From Galactobacter caseinivorans (GTDB taxonomy: Bacteria; Actinomycetota; Actinomycetes; Actinomycetales; Micrococcaceae): a stretch of DNA of 64,000 nt. The stretch spans positions 186,001 to 250,000 of the forward strand of contig NZ_QQXL01000006.1 of the NCBI RefSeq assembly GCF_003640665.1, written 5' to 3'. Below, in pieces: positions 35,241-43,588 of this stretch (position 1 is the stretch's first letter; every line of letters starts with the position of its first letter). The notes under the pieces were generated by a model, which was given only the letters and a program-made list of their open reading frames with translations, was not told the DNA's origin and ran no database searches. The translations under genes and the position numbers were made by a program.

Positions 35241-38200
35241 TTAGGCCAGGGCCTCCACCAGGGCACGGGCCTTGGTCAGGGCCGCGCTCTTGCCTGGGCG
35301 GGCCGCCAGTTCCGCGAGCCCGGGCCAGTCCGCGGGCATGAGCCCGCGACGAGCAGCCTCCGCCAGGACCGGGGCCAAGTCCAACGCAACATCCAGCACC
35401 CCGTTGAGCCAGCGCGGCGCCTTCTCTTGGCCGGACGCCGCACGGACCGCCTCCGTCAGGATGGGCCACAACGCAGGCAGCAAGCCCGGCAGCTTCGCGA
35501 GCGAACCGGCCATCCGCGCCGGGCTGAGGGAGTCCGCGTGGAACGCCACGCCGTCGGCCGGATTGAAGAGCAGACGGGCAGCGCCCTGAACCCGTGTGGC
35601 ACCCAAGAATCCCTCAGTCACCAGATTCCGGACGGAGCGCCTGGCGCCATCACCCCACTCACCGGGGTAGGCCAGGGTTCCGACGGCGATGGCGCACAGG
35701 CCCTGGGAATAGTCGGTCAGCTCGTCACGGTTCCACGCCTGGCGGGCCAGGAGCCGCCGGGATTCTTGGTCCCAGCCCAGTTCGTCCTTATACGTGTCCG
35801 TCTGCGATCCGTCCGAACCCGGGTCCAGCCGATCCACCCTGCAGCTCAAGTCATGCCCCAAGCGATGAGCGACGTTCGCGCTCACGCGATACCGGTGATC
35901 ATCCCCCGGCAGGTCAAGAATCATGGCGGACTTCGAGGAAGAAATGAACCAGGGAGCGTCCACGCCGCTGATCAGCGCCCCATCCTCCAAGACGGGAGGA
36001 TCCGCGATGCCCTCAGGCCAGTCCGCGGCGAACCTTTGTGCGTTCACCGCCGGAACGACAGCCACCGACGGCGCGTCGGGCAGGGTCTTCAACGCCTCCC
36101 GCGCCGCGAGAATCGCCTGAGACTTACCGGAACGCGCCGCCAACGCCCTCAGACCCGGCACGGCCAGGTCCGAAGCCTCTGCCGCACCGGAGTGCACGGC
36201 GCTCACCACGGACGGTGCCAAGCGGCGCATCGCCGCGGCCACCTCCCCTAGATCGCGAGGCATTCGACTGGACGCGGCCGCCCACGCACACAGCTGATCC
36301 AGCAGCGGCCACAGCACCGGGAGCAGCCCGTCCTCTGCCGCATCCACCCAGGACGTGGCCGTGGCGCCGGGCCGCAGCGGAGTGCCTACCCAGTCGATGT
36401 ACTCCAGGGACGGCACGCCAGGGCGCAACAGCCCGCGCTCCCACGCCAGCTTGGCCGCATCAAAGTGGACCTCGCGTTCGCCCTGGTCGCTGCGTCGCAG
36501 CCCGGAGAGCAGATTGATGGCCAAACCAGGTGTGAGCGGCGCCTTGCGACGGGCCACTTGCTGCCAGGTGGCCGCCGGCACATTTTCCGGATCTTCGTTG
36601 GCCAGCCAGGCCATGGCGGGCCCCACAGCGTCTCCCCAGCTCGGATAAACGGCCAGGGTCCCCTGCTTCACGATCGAGCCCGCGCCCTTGAGCCGCTGCG
36701 TCACGCTGCGCAGCGAGGCCGGCACCTCCGCGCCGCTCCACACCCACGCTTCGCGCCGGTGCGCCGGGGTCAGGACCACCTCTTGCACCGGGTCGTCCAC
36801 ATACTCCAGCACGACGGCGGCCGCCCGGCTTTCGCTGCGAACCTCGCGATCCCAAGCCATCAACGGCAGATCAAGCGCGGCCAGACGCGCACGCAGTTCC
36901 GGCGCATCGCTGGCCGGCTCCAGCCGGGTCAGCGCCAACACCAGGTCCGCCTCGAAGGCGGCCATCCCTGCCGCCTGCAGCTCCTCCAATCGCGCGGTCA
37001 GGTCCGCCAGGTCCACCCGGAGGTCATCCCAACTTGGCTCCGACAGGATCACCGGGCTCAGGCCAAGATGGCCGGCCACTTGCACGGTTCGGCGGAAATC
37101 CAGCGGATCCAGGTCCGAGTCCGGGTTGGGCGACTTTGAGGCGGCCCAATCGGCCACCTCTTCAAGCCCTGCCCGGTACTCCATCTCTCTGTTCCAGGAC
37201 AGGGATCTCATCAGCCCGCGGACCTGATCCGGGTCAACTCTGGCCATCCGGTTGGCCAGGGATAGGAAGCGCTCCGTCGCCAGATCCGTGACTTCGTGGT
37301 TCCCCCGCAAGAGCGAGGCCGCGACTTCGCTGAGCGCGGCCAGCGTGGGCTCGCCAAAGTCCGTGCGCGGCACGCTCCAGAGCGGCGGTGTGGCCGGCCA
37401 AGCGAACTCTGCGCTCTCCTCGTCCTGAGGCTCCGGGTCTGCCTCTGGATCGTCGAGGAGTCCCCAGGCGCCACGCAGCGACTCCAGCGCCACCGCGACC
37501 GGGGCGTGCTCCTGCCCCCACGGCTCCAGAATCTGCACACATTCCCGCCCCACCTCACCGGCAGGCACTGACCGCTTGCGCAGCGCCGCCACCACGGCCT
37601 TGCGGGCCTTCAGGGTGGCGGCCGCGGTCACCGCCAGCAGCGCCTCGGGAAGGTCAGGGTCCTCCACTGCCAGGATCAGCGGAATACCCAGGGCCTCCAC
37701 GACCGGCGCATCCCCCACGCTCAGCGAGGCGATGATCCGGTCGCGGTGTGCCTGCAGTTCCGGCGCCGTCATGACCAGATCGTCGGAGAGCAGTGTTGTC
37801 CACACCTTTCGATCGGCGGGCCGCACCGCCGTGTCCATGGCGACCAAAGCGGCGTCGAGCACCTCCTGGCGCGGAACCCAACCCCGGCGCATGGCCTCCA
37901 CCACCGCCGTGGCAAACGGCCCCGTGACCTGCACGCCGAGCTGGCCGGTCAGGCGAACATGCTCACTGAATCTGGCGCGCAACACCGCCTCCGGCAACGG
38001 TTCCTTCACCACGTCCCACGGATACACCTTTCCGACCGCATCCAAACGCGCTCCGACATGCGCCCAAAAGTCCTTGGTGTACTCCACCGTGTCCGGAAGA
38101 TCCAGGGCGGAATCATGGATACGTTGCAGGATCAACGCCGCGTGACGGCTGGCTCCAAAGGTGGATGAGCGCCCGAAATCTCCCCAGAATCCCTGCAGAA

Positions 38201-38579
38201 AATCGGCCTCTGCCGCGGGGCTCCGAGCGGCCATCAGATCCGCGGTGACCCGCCACGCCTGCTCAACTTCTTCCTGGGGCCTACTGGCATTCGGGTCCTG
38301 GTTCGGGAGCAACAGGAGGGAGGCAACCCGCGCGCCGGGAAGTCCTAACCGCGCGGCATACATCGCCAAAATGTCCGTGTTCTCTAACGTGTTCTCGTCA
38401 GGTTCCTCCACCTCGGAACCCAGCTGATACCAGCCATTGCGAGAGAGCGCCGCCCGCACGATGCGACGCTGCGTGGCGTCCCCCAACGGGAGCGTAGCCA
38501 CGTCGGCTGCAGCGCCCGTCCACCCCAATTCCCTCAGAACCACCAGCGCGGCCTTGGCCTCCTGCGACAACTCCCTCAC
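35241..38579 (-). CDS. Giant helical-repeat protein of the SWIM-associated family (paralog D, 1112 aa)
   Basis: First giant gene after the SWIM gene; its GTG start at 38579 overlaps the SWIM stop (GTGA). Layout, N to C: a short N-terminal helical unit (VLRELGWTGAAADVATLPLGD), a long helical repeat region with EYTKDFWAHVGARLD, RFSEHVRLTGQLGVQV, RGWVPRQEVLDAALVAMDTAV and ATLKARKAVVAALRKR, the linker FAWPATPPLWSVPRTDFGE, and a second helical part with SPVILSEPSWDDLRVDLADL and LVLALTRLEPASD. Then come LTPGLAINLLSGLRR and AKLAWERGLLRPGVP, a beta-rich module (MILDLPGDDHRYRVS), and a final helical module. No enzyme motif, signal peptide or membrane helix is seen. A cytosolic scaffold is likely; this is inferred. 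Confidence 0.8.
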   Translation of the reverse strand: MRELSQEAKAALVVLRELGWTGAAADVATLPLGDATQRRIVRAALSRNGWYQLGSEVEEPDENTLENTDILAMYAARLGLPGARVASLLLLPNQDPNASRPQEEVEQAWRVTADLMAARSPAAEADFLQGFWGDFGRSSTFGASRHAALILQRIHDSALDLPDTVEYTKDFWAHVGARLDAVGKVYPWDVVKEPLPEAVLRARFSEHVRLTGQLGVQVTGPFATAVVEAMRRGWVPRQEVLDAALVAMDTAVRPADRKVWTTLLSDDLVMTAPELQAHRDRIIASLSVGDAPVVEALGIPLILAVEDPDLPEALLAVTAAATLKARKAVVAALRKRSVPAGEVGRECVQILEPWGQEHAPVAVALESLRGAWGLLDDPEADPEPQDEESAEFAWPATPPLWSVPRTDFGEPTLAALSEVAASLLRGNHEVTDLATERFLSLANRMARVDPDQVRGLMRSLSWNREMEYRAGLEEVADWAASKSPNPDSDLDPLDFRRTVQVAGHLGLSPVILSEPSWDDLRVDLADLTARLEELQAAGMAAFEADLVLALTRLEPASDAPELRARLAALDLPLMAWDREVRSESRAAAVVLEYVDDPVQEVVLTPAHRREAWVWSGAEVPASLRSVTQRLKGAGSIVKQGTLAVYPSWGDAVGPAMAWLANEDPENVPAATWQQVARRKAPLTPGLAINLLSGLRRSDQGEREVHFDAAKLAWERGLLRPGVPSLEYIDWVGTPLRPGATATSWVDAAEDGLLPVLWPLLDQLCAWAAASSRMPRDLGEVAAAMRRLAPSVVSAVHSGAAEASDLAVPGLRALAARSGKSQAILAAREALKTLPDAPSVAVVPAVNAQRFAADWPEGIADPPVLEDGALISGVDAPWFISSSKSAMILDLPGDDHRYRVSANVAHRLGHDLSCRVDRLDPGSDGSQTDTYKDELGWDQESRRLLARQAWNRDELTDYSQGLCAIAVGTLAYPGEWGDGARRSVRNLVTEGFLGATRVQGAARLLFNPADGVAFHADSLSPARMAGSLAKLPGLLPALWPILTEAVRAASGQEKAPRWLNGVLDVALDLAPVLAEAARRGLMPADWPGLAELAARPGKSAALTKARALVEALA
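35244..35526. repeat. Near-identical 3' end shared with paralog C (copy in D)
   Basis: Counterpart of 31578-31876 at a constant offset of 3666 bp before the indel. It covers the C-terminal helical module and stop-proximal codons. Confidence 0.9.
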
Positions 38580-39988
38580 AACTGCACCCTTCCTTCCGTC
38601 GCGCCGCCTGCCGCTCCCACTTCGTCCGCCTCATCCGGGGCGTCCGGCACCGACGGATCCCCGTCCCGCACCAGAATCACGGCCAGCTGATGCTTGCATG
38701 GCCCCCGGTGAGTGCCGTGCTTCAGCACCCACTGGCAGGTGCAGCGCGGCAGCGCGCCGCCCGCCTCGGGGCGCACCCGATACGTCACCCCGGAGCTTTT
38801 GACATCCCACTCCGCGTCCCGCCCCGGAACCGGGCTCACCGCACCGGCCTCCACGAGCTTGCGCGCGCCCACCAGCCGCGGATTGTCCTTGAGCACCCGA
38901 TCCGGATCATCCGGCAGCTCGCGATGGAACCACGCCGCATCGTGCACGTCCCAGCCCACCCGCCCGCTAGCAGCGAGCACGGCGAGCGCACCGCGCACAC
39001 GGTCCGGGGAGAGCCCGGATTCCCGGGCGAGTTTGCCCTCATCCAGCACCGGCTCAAAGGCGAGGGACACGCTCACCAGGTCCGCGTCGTCGAGCACCGT
39101 TGAACTCGCCAGCCCCAGCAACAGCGCGCCCTCGCCCGAGTGCCCGCGCCAGGCCTCCTCGGTGAGGCCAAGGAACAGGGAGCCACCCGGGAGCAACAGC
39201 TCGACGGCGGCCACGCCGGCGGATCCGTCCGCCGGGCCAAAGGCCCGCAACCCCTGCGCGTGCGTGAGCAGGCGGCGCATGGCGCTGAGGCGATGCAGCC
39301 CGTTGATGTAGACGGCGCCGGGCGACGCTCGCAGCGCCACCCGCAGGCCCGAACGCCCCGGCGTGAGCCAACCGGAGCGGTTCGTGGCGCTCACGGAGGG
39401 AAGCTGGCCGATGAACGCGCGCGCCGCGGCCTGGTTCACCTCAAAGGCCTGGACCATTCCGTGGTGCATTCCGGCGGCGTTGCCGAGCGCGCGGATCCAG
39501 CGATCCGGCATCTGCACGGGCCTCTCCACGGCGGTCTGGCCGGTGGTGACGGCGCGCAACCCGTCGCTGCCCACGTCCAGGTGCAGTGCCTCTGACCTGC
39601 CCACGCCGCTGAGCAGGGTCCGCATGCTGGGCCCCACGTCCACATTGGTGGTGCCGTGGCCAATTTCGCCGCCATCCAGCCCGGCCTGCGTCACGTTCAA
39701 CCGCGCGTAAACGCCGTTGCAGGCCGAAAACACCTCCGCCCGGAGCCGGTCGCCGTGGGCGGTGAGGACCGGGTCCCGCAGCACGGTGGGCACGTACTTG
39801 AAGTAGCGCGTCGCCGTAATGTCCGCGAGCGTGACCAGCCCGCGGGCCAACACCTGCGGGTGCGTGGCGAAGCCGTGGAAGAAGCTGGGCGAGAGGTCGT
39901 TACCCGCGGGCGTGAGGGCAGGGGCCAGCGCGAGGCCGAGCCCCTCCGAGCTCACGGCCGACTCCCTCACGTAGGTGCGCAGAGACAT
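38576..39988 (-). CDS. SWIM zinc-finger protein heading the giant-protein gene train
   Basis: The 470-residue protein has a C-terminal SWIM motif CxCx(12)CxH: CTCQWVLKHGTHRGPCKHQL at about residues 415-434. SWIM fingers bind zinc and mediate DNA or protein contacts. The N-terminal ~320 residues (LSPSFFHGFATHPQVLARGL, ARYFKYVPTVLRDPVLTAHGDRLR-like, GHGTTNVDVGPSMRTLLSGVG) match the general layout of SWIM proteins that co-occur with MoxR/vWA or DUF6493-type genes. Residues ~330-380 contain a winged-helix-like stretch (SPDRVRGALAVLAASGRVGWD). No ribosome-binding site is visible; TAGGGT six bases before the ATG could be a leaderless -10 box. It probably sets the expression of the giant genes downstream. 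Confidence 0.85.
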   Translation of the reverse strand: MSLRTYVRESAVSSEGLGLALAPALTPAGNDLSPSFFHGFATHPQVLARGLVTLADITATRYFKYVPTVLRDPVLTAHGDRLRAEVFSACNGVYARLNVTQAGLDGGEIGHGTTNVDVGPSMRTLLSGVGRSEALHLDVGSDGLRAVTTGQTAVERPVQMPDRWIRALGNAAGMHHGMVQAFEVNQAAARAFIGQLPSVSATNRSGWLTPGRSGLRVALRASPGAVYINGLHRLSAMRRLLTHAQGLRAFGPADGSAGVAAVELLLPGGSLFLGLTEEAWRGHSGEGALLLGLASSTVLDDADLVSVSLAFEPVLDEGKLARESGLSPDRVRGALAVLAASGRVGWDVHDAAWFHRELPDDPDRVLKDNPRLVGARKLVEAGAVSPVPGRDAEWDVKSSGVTYRVRPEAGGALPRCTCQWVLKHGTHRGPCKHQLAVILVRDGDPSVPDAPDEADEVGAAGGATEGRVQL

Positions 39989-40083
39989 GAATCGACCCTA
40001 GGTGACGTGGCCGACACTTTAAAGCGAACGGCGTGGGCGGGGCCGGGCGGCGGGCGGCGGCGGGCGGCGGGCGGCGGGACCAC

Positions 40084-40236
40084 GGATCCCCCGGGTTTAC
40101 GAGGATCCCCCGTCGGATAGACAAGGGATCTACGAGAACCCGGGGGATCTGCGGAAGCACAGAGGATCTCCACCAGGTTCTGGGCGTACGACCGAACATT
40201 GGTCGGGTACACGGCGAGAACCCGGTGGAAAATGGC
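40084..40236. repeat. 153-bp two-hairpin intergenic repeat, copy 2
   Basis: Same length and direction as copy 1. The first stem contains several mismatches or wobble pairs (GGGTTTACGAGGATC against GATCTACGAGAACCC). The second hairpin arms are CCACCAGGTTCT and AGAACCCGGTGG. Confidence 0.92.
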
Positions 40237-40299
40237 GAGCCACCGGCGCCCCCCTGCCCGACGGCGGGCGGCGGCGGCGGCGGGCGGCGGCGGGGCCAA

Positions 40300-40452
40300 G
40301 GATCCCCCGGGTTTACGAGGATCCCCTGTCGGATAGACAGGGGATCTACGAGAACCCGGGGGATCTGCGGAAGCACAGCGGATCTCCACCAGGTTTTGGG
40401 CGTACGACCGAACATTGGTCGGGTACACGGCGAGAATCCGGTGGAAAATGGC
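40300..40452. repeat. 153-bp two-hairpin intergenic repeat, copy 3
   Basis: Nearly identical to copy 2, from which it is separated by 63 bp of GGCGGGC-type simple sequence. Copies 2 and 3 lie upstream of the SWIM gene, so with copy 1 they bracket the SWIM-D pair as direct repeats. Confidence 0.92.
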
Positions 40453-40460
40453 CCACCCCC

Positions 40461-40590
40461 TGCCCGACGGCGCGTGGCCGGGGCTGGCGGGGCCGGGTGC
40501 CCGACGGCGTGCGGCCGGGGCTGGCGGGACGGCGTGCGGCCGGGACTGGCGGGCGGCGGGGCGGCGCGCGGCCGGGGTCGGCGGGCGGCA
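40461..40590. repeat. Degenerate GC-rich tandem repeats upstream of the 2-hydroxyacid dehydrogenase stop
   Basis: About four imperfect units of GACGGCGTGCGGCCGGGGCT plus GGCGG fill the gap. With the two 153-bp repeats they occupy 39989-40609, which otherwise holds no gene. Confidence 0.75.
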
Positions 40591-40609
40591 CGGGCCGGCG
40601 CACGCCCCC

Positions 40610-41533
40610 TTAGTACCCCGCCTCCGCGTCCACCACGCCCTCCAGCTCCTCCCCAGCCCCGAAGCGCCGCAGGTTAGAAACGAAGCGCGCGGCCAGCAGC
40701 GGCTGGATCATCTCCAGGGTGTCCGCCACATGCGGCGTGATCAGCGCGCGCGGCTCCTCCCAGAGCGGGTGCCCGTCCGGCAGCGGCTCGGGGTCGGTGA
40801 CGTCCAGCCCGGCGCCCAGAATGCGGCCCGCGCGCAGCGCCTGCACCAGCGCGTCCGTGTCCACCAGGCCGCCGCGCGCGATGTTCACGAACGCCGCCCC
40901 AGACGTCATCAGCCCAAACTGCTCCGCGCCGAACATGGCGCGCGTGCCGGGAGTGAGTGCGGCGGCGACCACCACGACGTCCGCGTGCGGCAGCAGCGAG
41001 TCCAGTTCCGCGGCAGGAACTGTGTTCCTTGCCCCGGCCGCCGGGGCGTCCGTGCGCCGCACCACGTCAACGTTCATGCGGAAGCCGTTGAGCAGGCGCA
41101 CGATCTCCAGCCCCACCCCACCGGCCCCCACCACCACGGCATTGAGCCCGAACAGCGACGTCCCATAGGACGGCCCCCAGCTGCGGGCGGCGCCGCGCTC
41201 CTTGAGCCCGCGCAAGATCGCGAGCGTGAGCGCCAGCGCGTGCTCCGCCACCGGCTCCGCGTAGGCGCCCTTGGCGCTGGTCCACTGCAGCTCCGGGTGC
41301 GCGGCGAGCGCACCCTTGTACGCCTCGATCCCGGCGGTGGGCAGTTGCACCCAACGGATCGACGGCGTGCGCTCAAGCACCTGGGCCAGCCCCGCGGCGT
41401 CGTTCTGGTGGTCAAGAACCAGCGCCTCCGGCGACTTCTCCAAGCTCACTAACTGGCCGCCACCCTCCGCGATCGCGTCGAAGAGGAACTGATTCTGCGT
41501 GCCATAGACGGCGACGCGCGGCGCAGGTGACAT
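40610..41533 (-). CDS. D-2-hydroxyacid dehydrogenase (NAD(P)-binding)
   Basis: The 307-residue protein has the Rossmann motif VVGAGGVGLEIVRLL near residue 130, FVNIARGGLVDTDAL with the conserved Arg, GLDVTDPEPLP with the acidic residue, and ITPHVADT with the catalytic His. The substrate is unknown. It lies 45 bp downstream of the enoyl-CoA hydratase gene in the same direction, so it may belong to that catabolic operon. Only a weak GGGAAGAA precedes the ATG. Confidence 0.88.
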   Translation of the reverse strand: MSPAPRVAVYGTQNQFLFDAIAEGGGQLVSLEKSPEALVLDHQNDAAGLAQVLERTPSIRWVQLPTAGIEAYKGALAAHPELQWTSAKGAYAEPVAEHALALTLAILRGLKERGAARSWGPSYGTSLFGLNAVVVGAGGVGLEIVRLLNGFRMNVDVVRRTDAPAAGARNTVPAAELDSLLPHADVVVVAAALTPGTRAMFGAEQFGLMTSGAAFVNIARGGLVDTDALVQALRAGRILGAGLDVTDPEPLPDGHPLWEEPRALITPHVADTLEMIQPLLAARFVSNLRRFGAGEELEGVVDAEAGY

Positions 41534-41578
41534 GGTGATTCTTCCCGTCGGGGACGTGGGCTTCTGATGGCACCCTAG

Positions 41579-42355
41579 TCACTGACGGCGCCAGGTGAAC
41601 TGTGGCGATTCCTTCCGCGCAAAGGCGTCGGTTCCGAGCGCCAGGTCCTCGGACCCCGCCAGCGCGGCCCAGTACCGGGCAAAGTTGCCGTCCGGGCCTG
41701 CGCTGATGGGCTCCTCGGCCAGCAGGCACCCGACCGCCGCCTGGGTGAAGTCGGAGCGGTCCCGCAGCCGCGCGCACCACCCGGCCGCAGCGGCGTCGAA
41801 CTCTGAGGCAGGGACGACCTGGGTGACCAGCCCCCAGGCCTCCGCCCGAGCGGAACTGACCTCATCCCCGGTGAAGAGCAGGTACCGGGCGCGGTCCAGC
41901 CCCACGCGGCGGGCCAGCAATCGCACGCCGGGCTCCGGCAGGATCAGCCCCAGCTTGGCGGGGGTGATGGCCACCCGCACGTCCTGGGCTGCCAGGCTCA
42001 TGTCTGCGGACGCCGCGAGCTGCCACGCCCCGCCCATGCACACCCCTCGCAGCAGCGCGAGCGTGGGCACCCGCACCCGCGCCAACGCACGACAGGCGGC
42101 GGTGAGTAGCCCACCATCCGGCGCTCCGAGCAGGGCCTCCTCAAGGTGATCTATCGCCACGCCGGCGCTGAAATCCGCGCCATGCCCGCGCACCGCGAGC
42201 ACCCGCACAGCCGGGTCCGCGTCGAGGCGCTCACAGTCGCGAATGAGCGCGCGCAGCGTCGCGGGCGTGAGCGCGTTGCGCCGCCCGGGATCGTTGATGG
42301 TGACGGTGGCAATACCCTGCTCGACGACGCTGGTGAGAGTAGGTGCCTGGCTCAC
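41579..42355 (-). CDS. Enoyl-CoA hydratase/isomerase family protein
   Basis: The 258-residue crotonase-fold protein shows GIATVTINDPGRRNALTP, HGADFSAGVAIDHLE (CoA-binding, oxyanion hole) and LRGVCMGGAWQLAASADM (second oxyanion-hole region). The usual glutamate pair is not obvious, so the reaction is undefined. Its GTG start overlaps the CoA-transferase stop (GTGA). Confidence 0.87.
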   Translation of the reverse strand: MSQAPTLTSVVEQGIATVTINDPGRRNALTPATLRALIRDCERLDADPAVRVLAVRGHGADFSAGVAIDHLEEALLGAPDGGLLTAACRALARVRVPTLALLRGVCMGGAWQLAASADMSLAAQDVRVAITPAKLGLILPEPGVRLLARRVGLDRARYLLFTGDEVSSARAEAWGLVTQVVPASEFDAAAAGWCARLRDRSDFTQAAVGCLLAEEPISAGPDGNFARYWAALAGSEDLALGTDAFARKESPQFTWRRQ

Positions 42356-43524
42356 GATTCCTCCCGCTTGGCTAGGGCGGCCAGGACCGCGTCGGTGTCC
42401 TGGCCCAGCAGCGGCGGTGCGGACCTCACGGCCAGCGGCGTGCCATCCACGCTGAGTTGGCTGCGCACTACCGGCACGTCGCCGCGTGTCTGTGAGGACG
42501 CCCCGACCACCAGGCCAAGGGCCTTGGCCTGTTCGGTGGCGAAGAGTTGCACGTAGTCAAGGACTGGCCCGCACGGGATGCCGCGGCCGGAGAGCTCCGC
42601 AATCCAGTGCTCGGCGGGGCGCTCCCGGAGGGCCGCGCTGAGCAGGGGGAGCAGAGCGGCCCGGTGCACGGTGCGCGCCTCCCCCGTGGCGAAGCGTGCG
42701 TCGCGAACCAGTTCCTCGCGCCCCACCGCCTGGCAGAGCTCCTCCCAATGTCGCTGCGTTGAGGCCGCAAGGACCATCGACTCGGTGGCGGTGGGAAAGA
42801 GGCCGTAGGGCGTGATGCTGGGGTGGTCGTTGCCATGGGGCACGGCCGCCTCTCCGGTCACGATCGCCGACTGGCCCTGGAAGACGGACAGTGCGGCCGC
42901 CGTCTCGAACAGCGAGGTGGAAACCCGCCGAGCCTCCCCGCCGCGCTCGCGCCCCACGAGCAGCGCCACGGCACCGAGGGCCGCGCTCAACCCGGACGTG
43001 ATGTCCACGATGGGCAGTCCCACGCGGTACGTCTTGGCTGGGTTCCCGGACACCCCCGGCTCCCCCTGGGCCCCCGTGACGGAGGTGATGCCACCCACCG
43101 CCTGAATCACCTGATCCAGGCCGGGTAGTTCCCGCCATGGCCCGGTCTGCCCATAGGCATTGATCTCCACGTGGATCAGCTCCGGGTTTAACTCGCGCAG
43201 GCGCTCCGGGCCGTAGCCCATGGCCGCGAGCGTGCCGAACTTGAAGTTCTCTACTAAGAGGTCCGCGGTGGCGAGCAGTGCGTCAAGAACGGCCCGGCCG
43301 GCGTCGGTATAGAGGTCAATCACCACGGAGCGCTTGGAGCGATTGACTGAGTCAAAGTAGAGGCTGTTTCCCTGGTGGAACGGCGGCCAGGAGCGCGAGG
43401 GATCCCCCTTGGGGGTCTCGAGTTTGATCACCTCCGCACCCAGATCCGCCAGCAACGAGGTGGCGTAGGGCCCGGCAAGGGCACGGCTGAGGTCTATGAC
43501 GCGGATGCCGTCGAGGGGAAGCAT
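42352..43524 (-). CDS. CaiB/BaiF family (class III) CoA-transferase
   Basis: This 390-residue enzyme has the family opening GIRVIDLSRALAGPYATSLLADLGAEVIKLE, GDPSRSWPP, and YFDSVNRSKRSVVIDL. The catalytic Asp is expected in LLVENFKFGTLAAMG to GYGPERLRELNP nearby. Class III enzymes move CoA between acids such as formyl/oxalyl, succinyl or carnitine esters. With a dicarboxylate-type carrier upstream and a hydratase downstream it likely activates an imported acid. AGGAG is five bases before the ATG at 43524; the longer frame starts in the intergenic gap. Confidence 0.9.
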   Translation of the reverse strand: MLPLDGIRVIDLSRALAGPYATSLLADLGAEVIKLETPKGDPSRSWPPFHQGNSLYFDSVNRSKRSVVIDLYTDAGRAVLDALLATADLLVENFKFGTLAAMGYGPERLRELNPELIHVEINAYGQTGPWRELPGLDQVIQAVGGITSVTGAQGEPGVSGNPAKTYRVGLPIVDITSGLSAALGAVALLVGRERGGEARRVSTSLFETAAALSVFQGQSAIVTGEAAVPHGNDHPSITPYGLFPTATESMVLAASTQRHWEELCQAVGREELVRDARFATGEARTVHRAALLPLLSAALRERPAEHWIAELSGRGIPCGPVLDYVQLFATEQAKALGLVVGASSQTRGDVPVVRSQLSVDGTPLAVRSAPPLLGQDTDAVLAALAKREES

Positions 43525-43588
43525 GGTCTCTCCTAACAAGCGAAGGGTAGAACCGAAAAGTGAGGGTGGGCGCGGCCACATGACGCGG

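Noticed and set aside
35067-36251. 394-codon plus-strand frame antisense to paralog D
   Set aside because: It begins inside the 153-bp repeat and runs opposite a gene with consistent paralogs; no domain is visible.
40237-40299. Possible structured spacer between repeat copies 2 and 3
   Set aside because: It is mostly GGCGGGC simple sequence; apart from one copy of the dispersed 12-mer nothing specific is visible.
39900-40428. Two overlapping minus-strand frames with a repeated PFSTGFSPCTR / NPGDP pattern
   Set aside because: The repetition comes from the 153-bp DNA repeats being read in frame. The hairpins and the presence in intergenic positions argue against a coding role.
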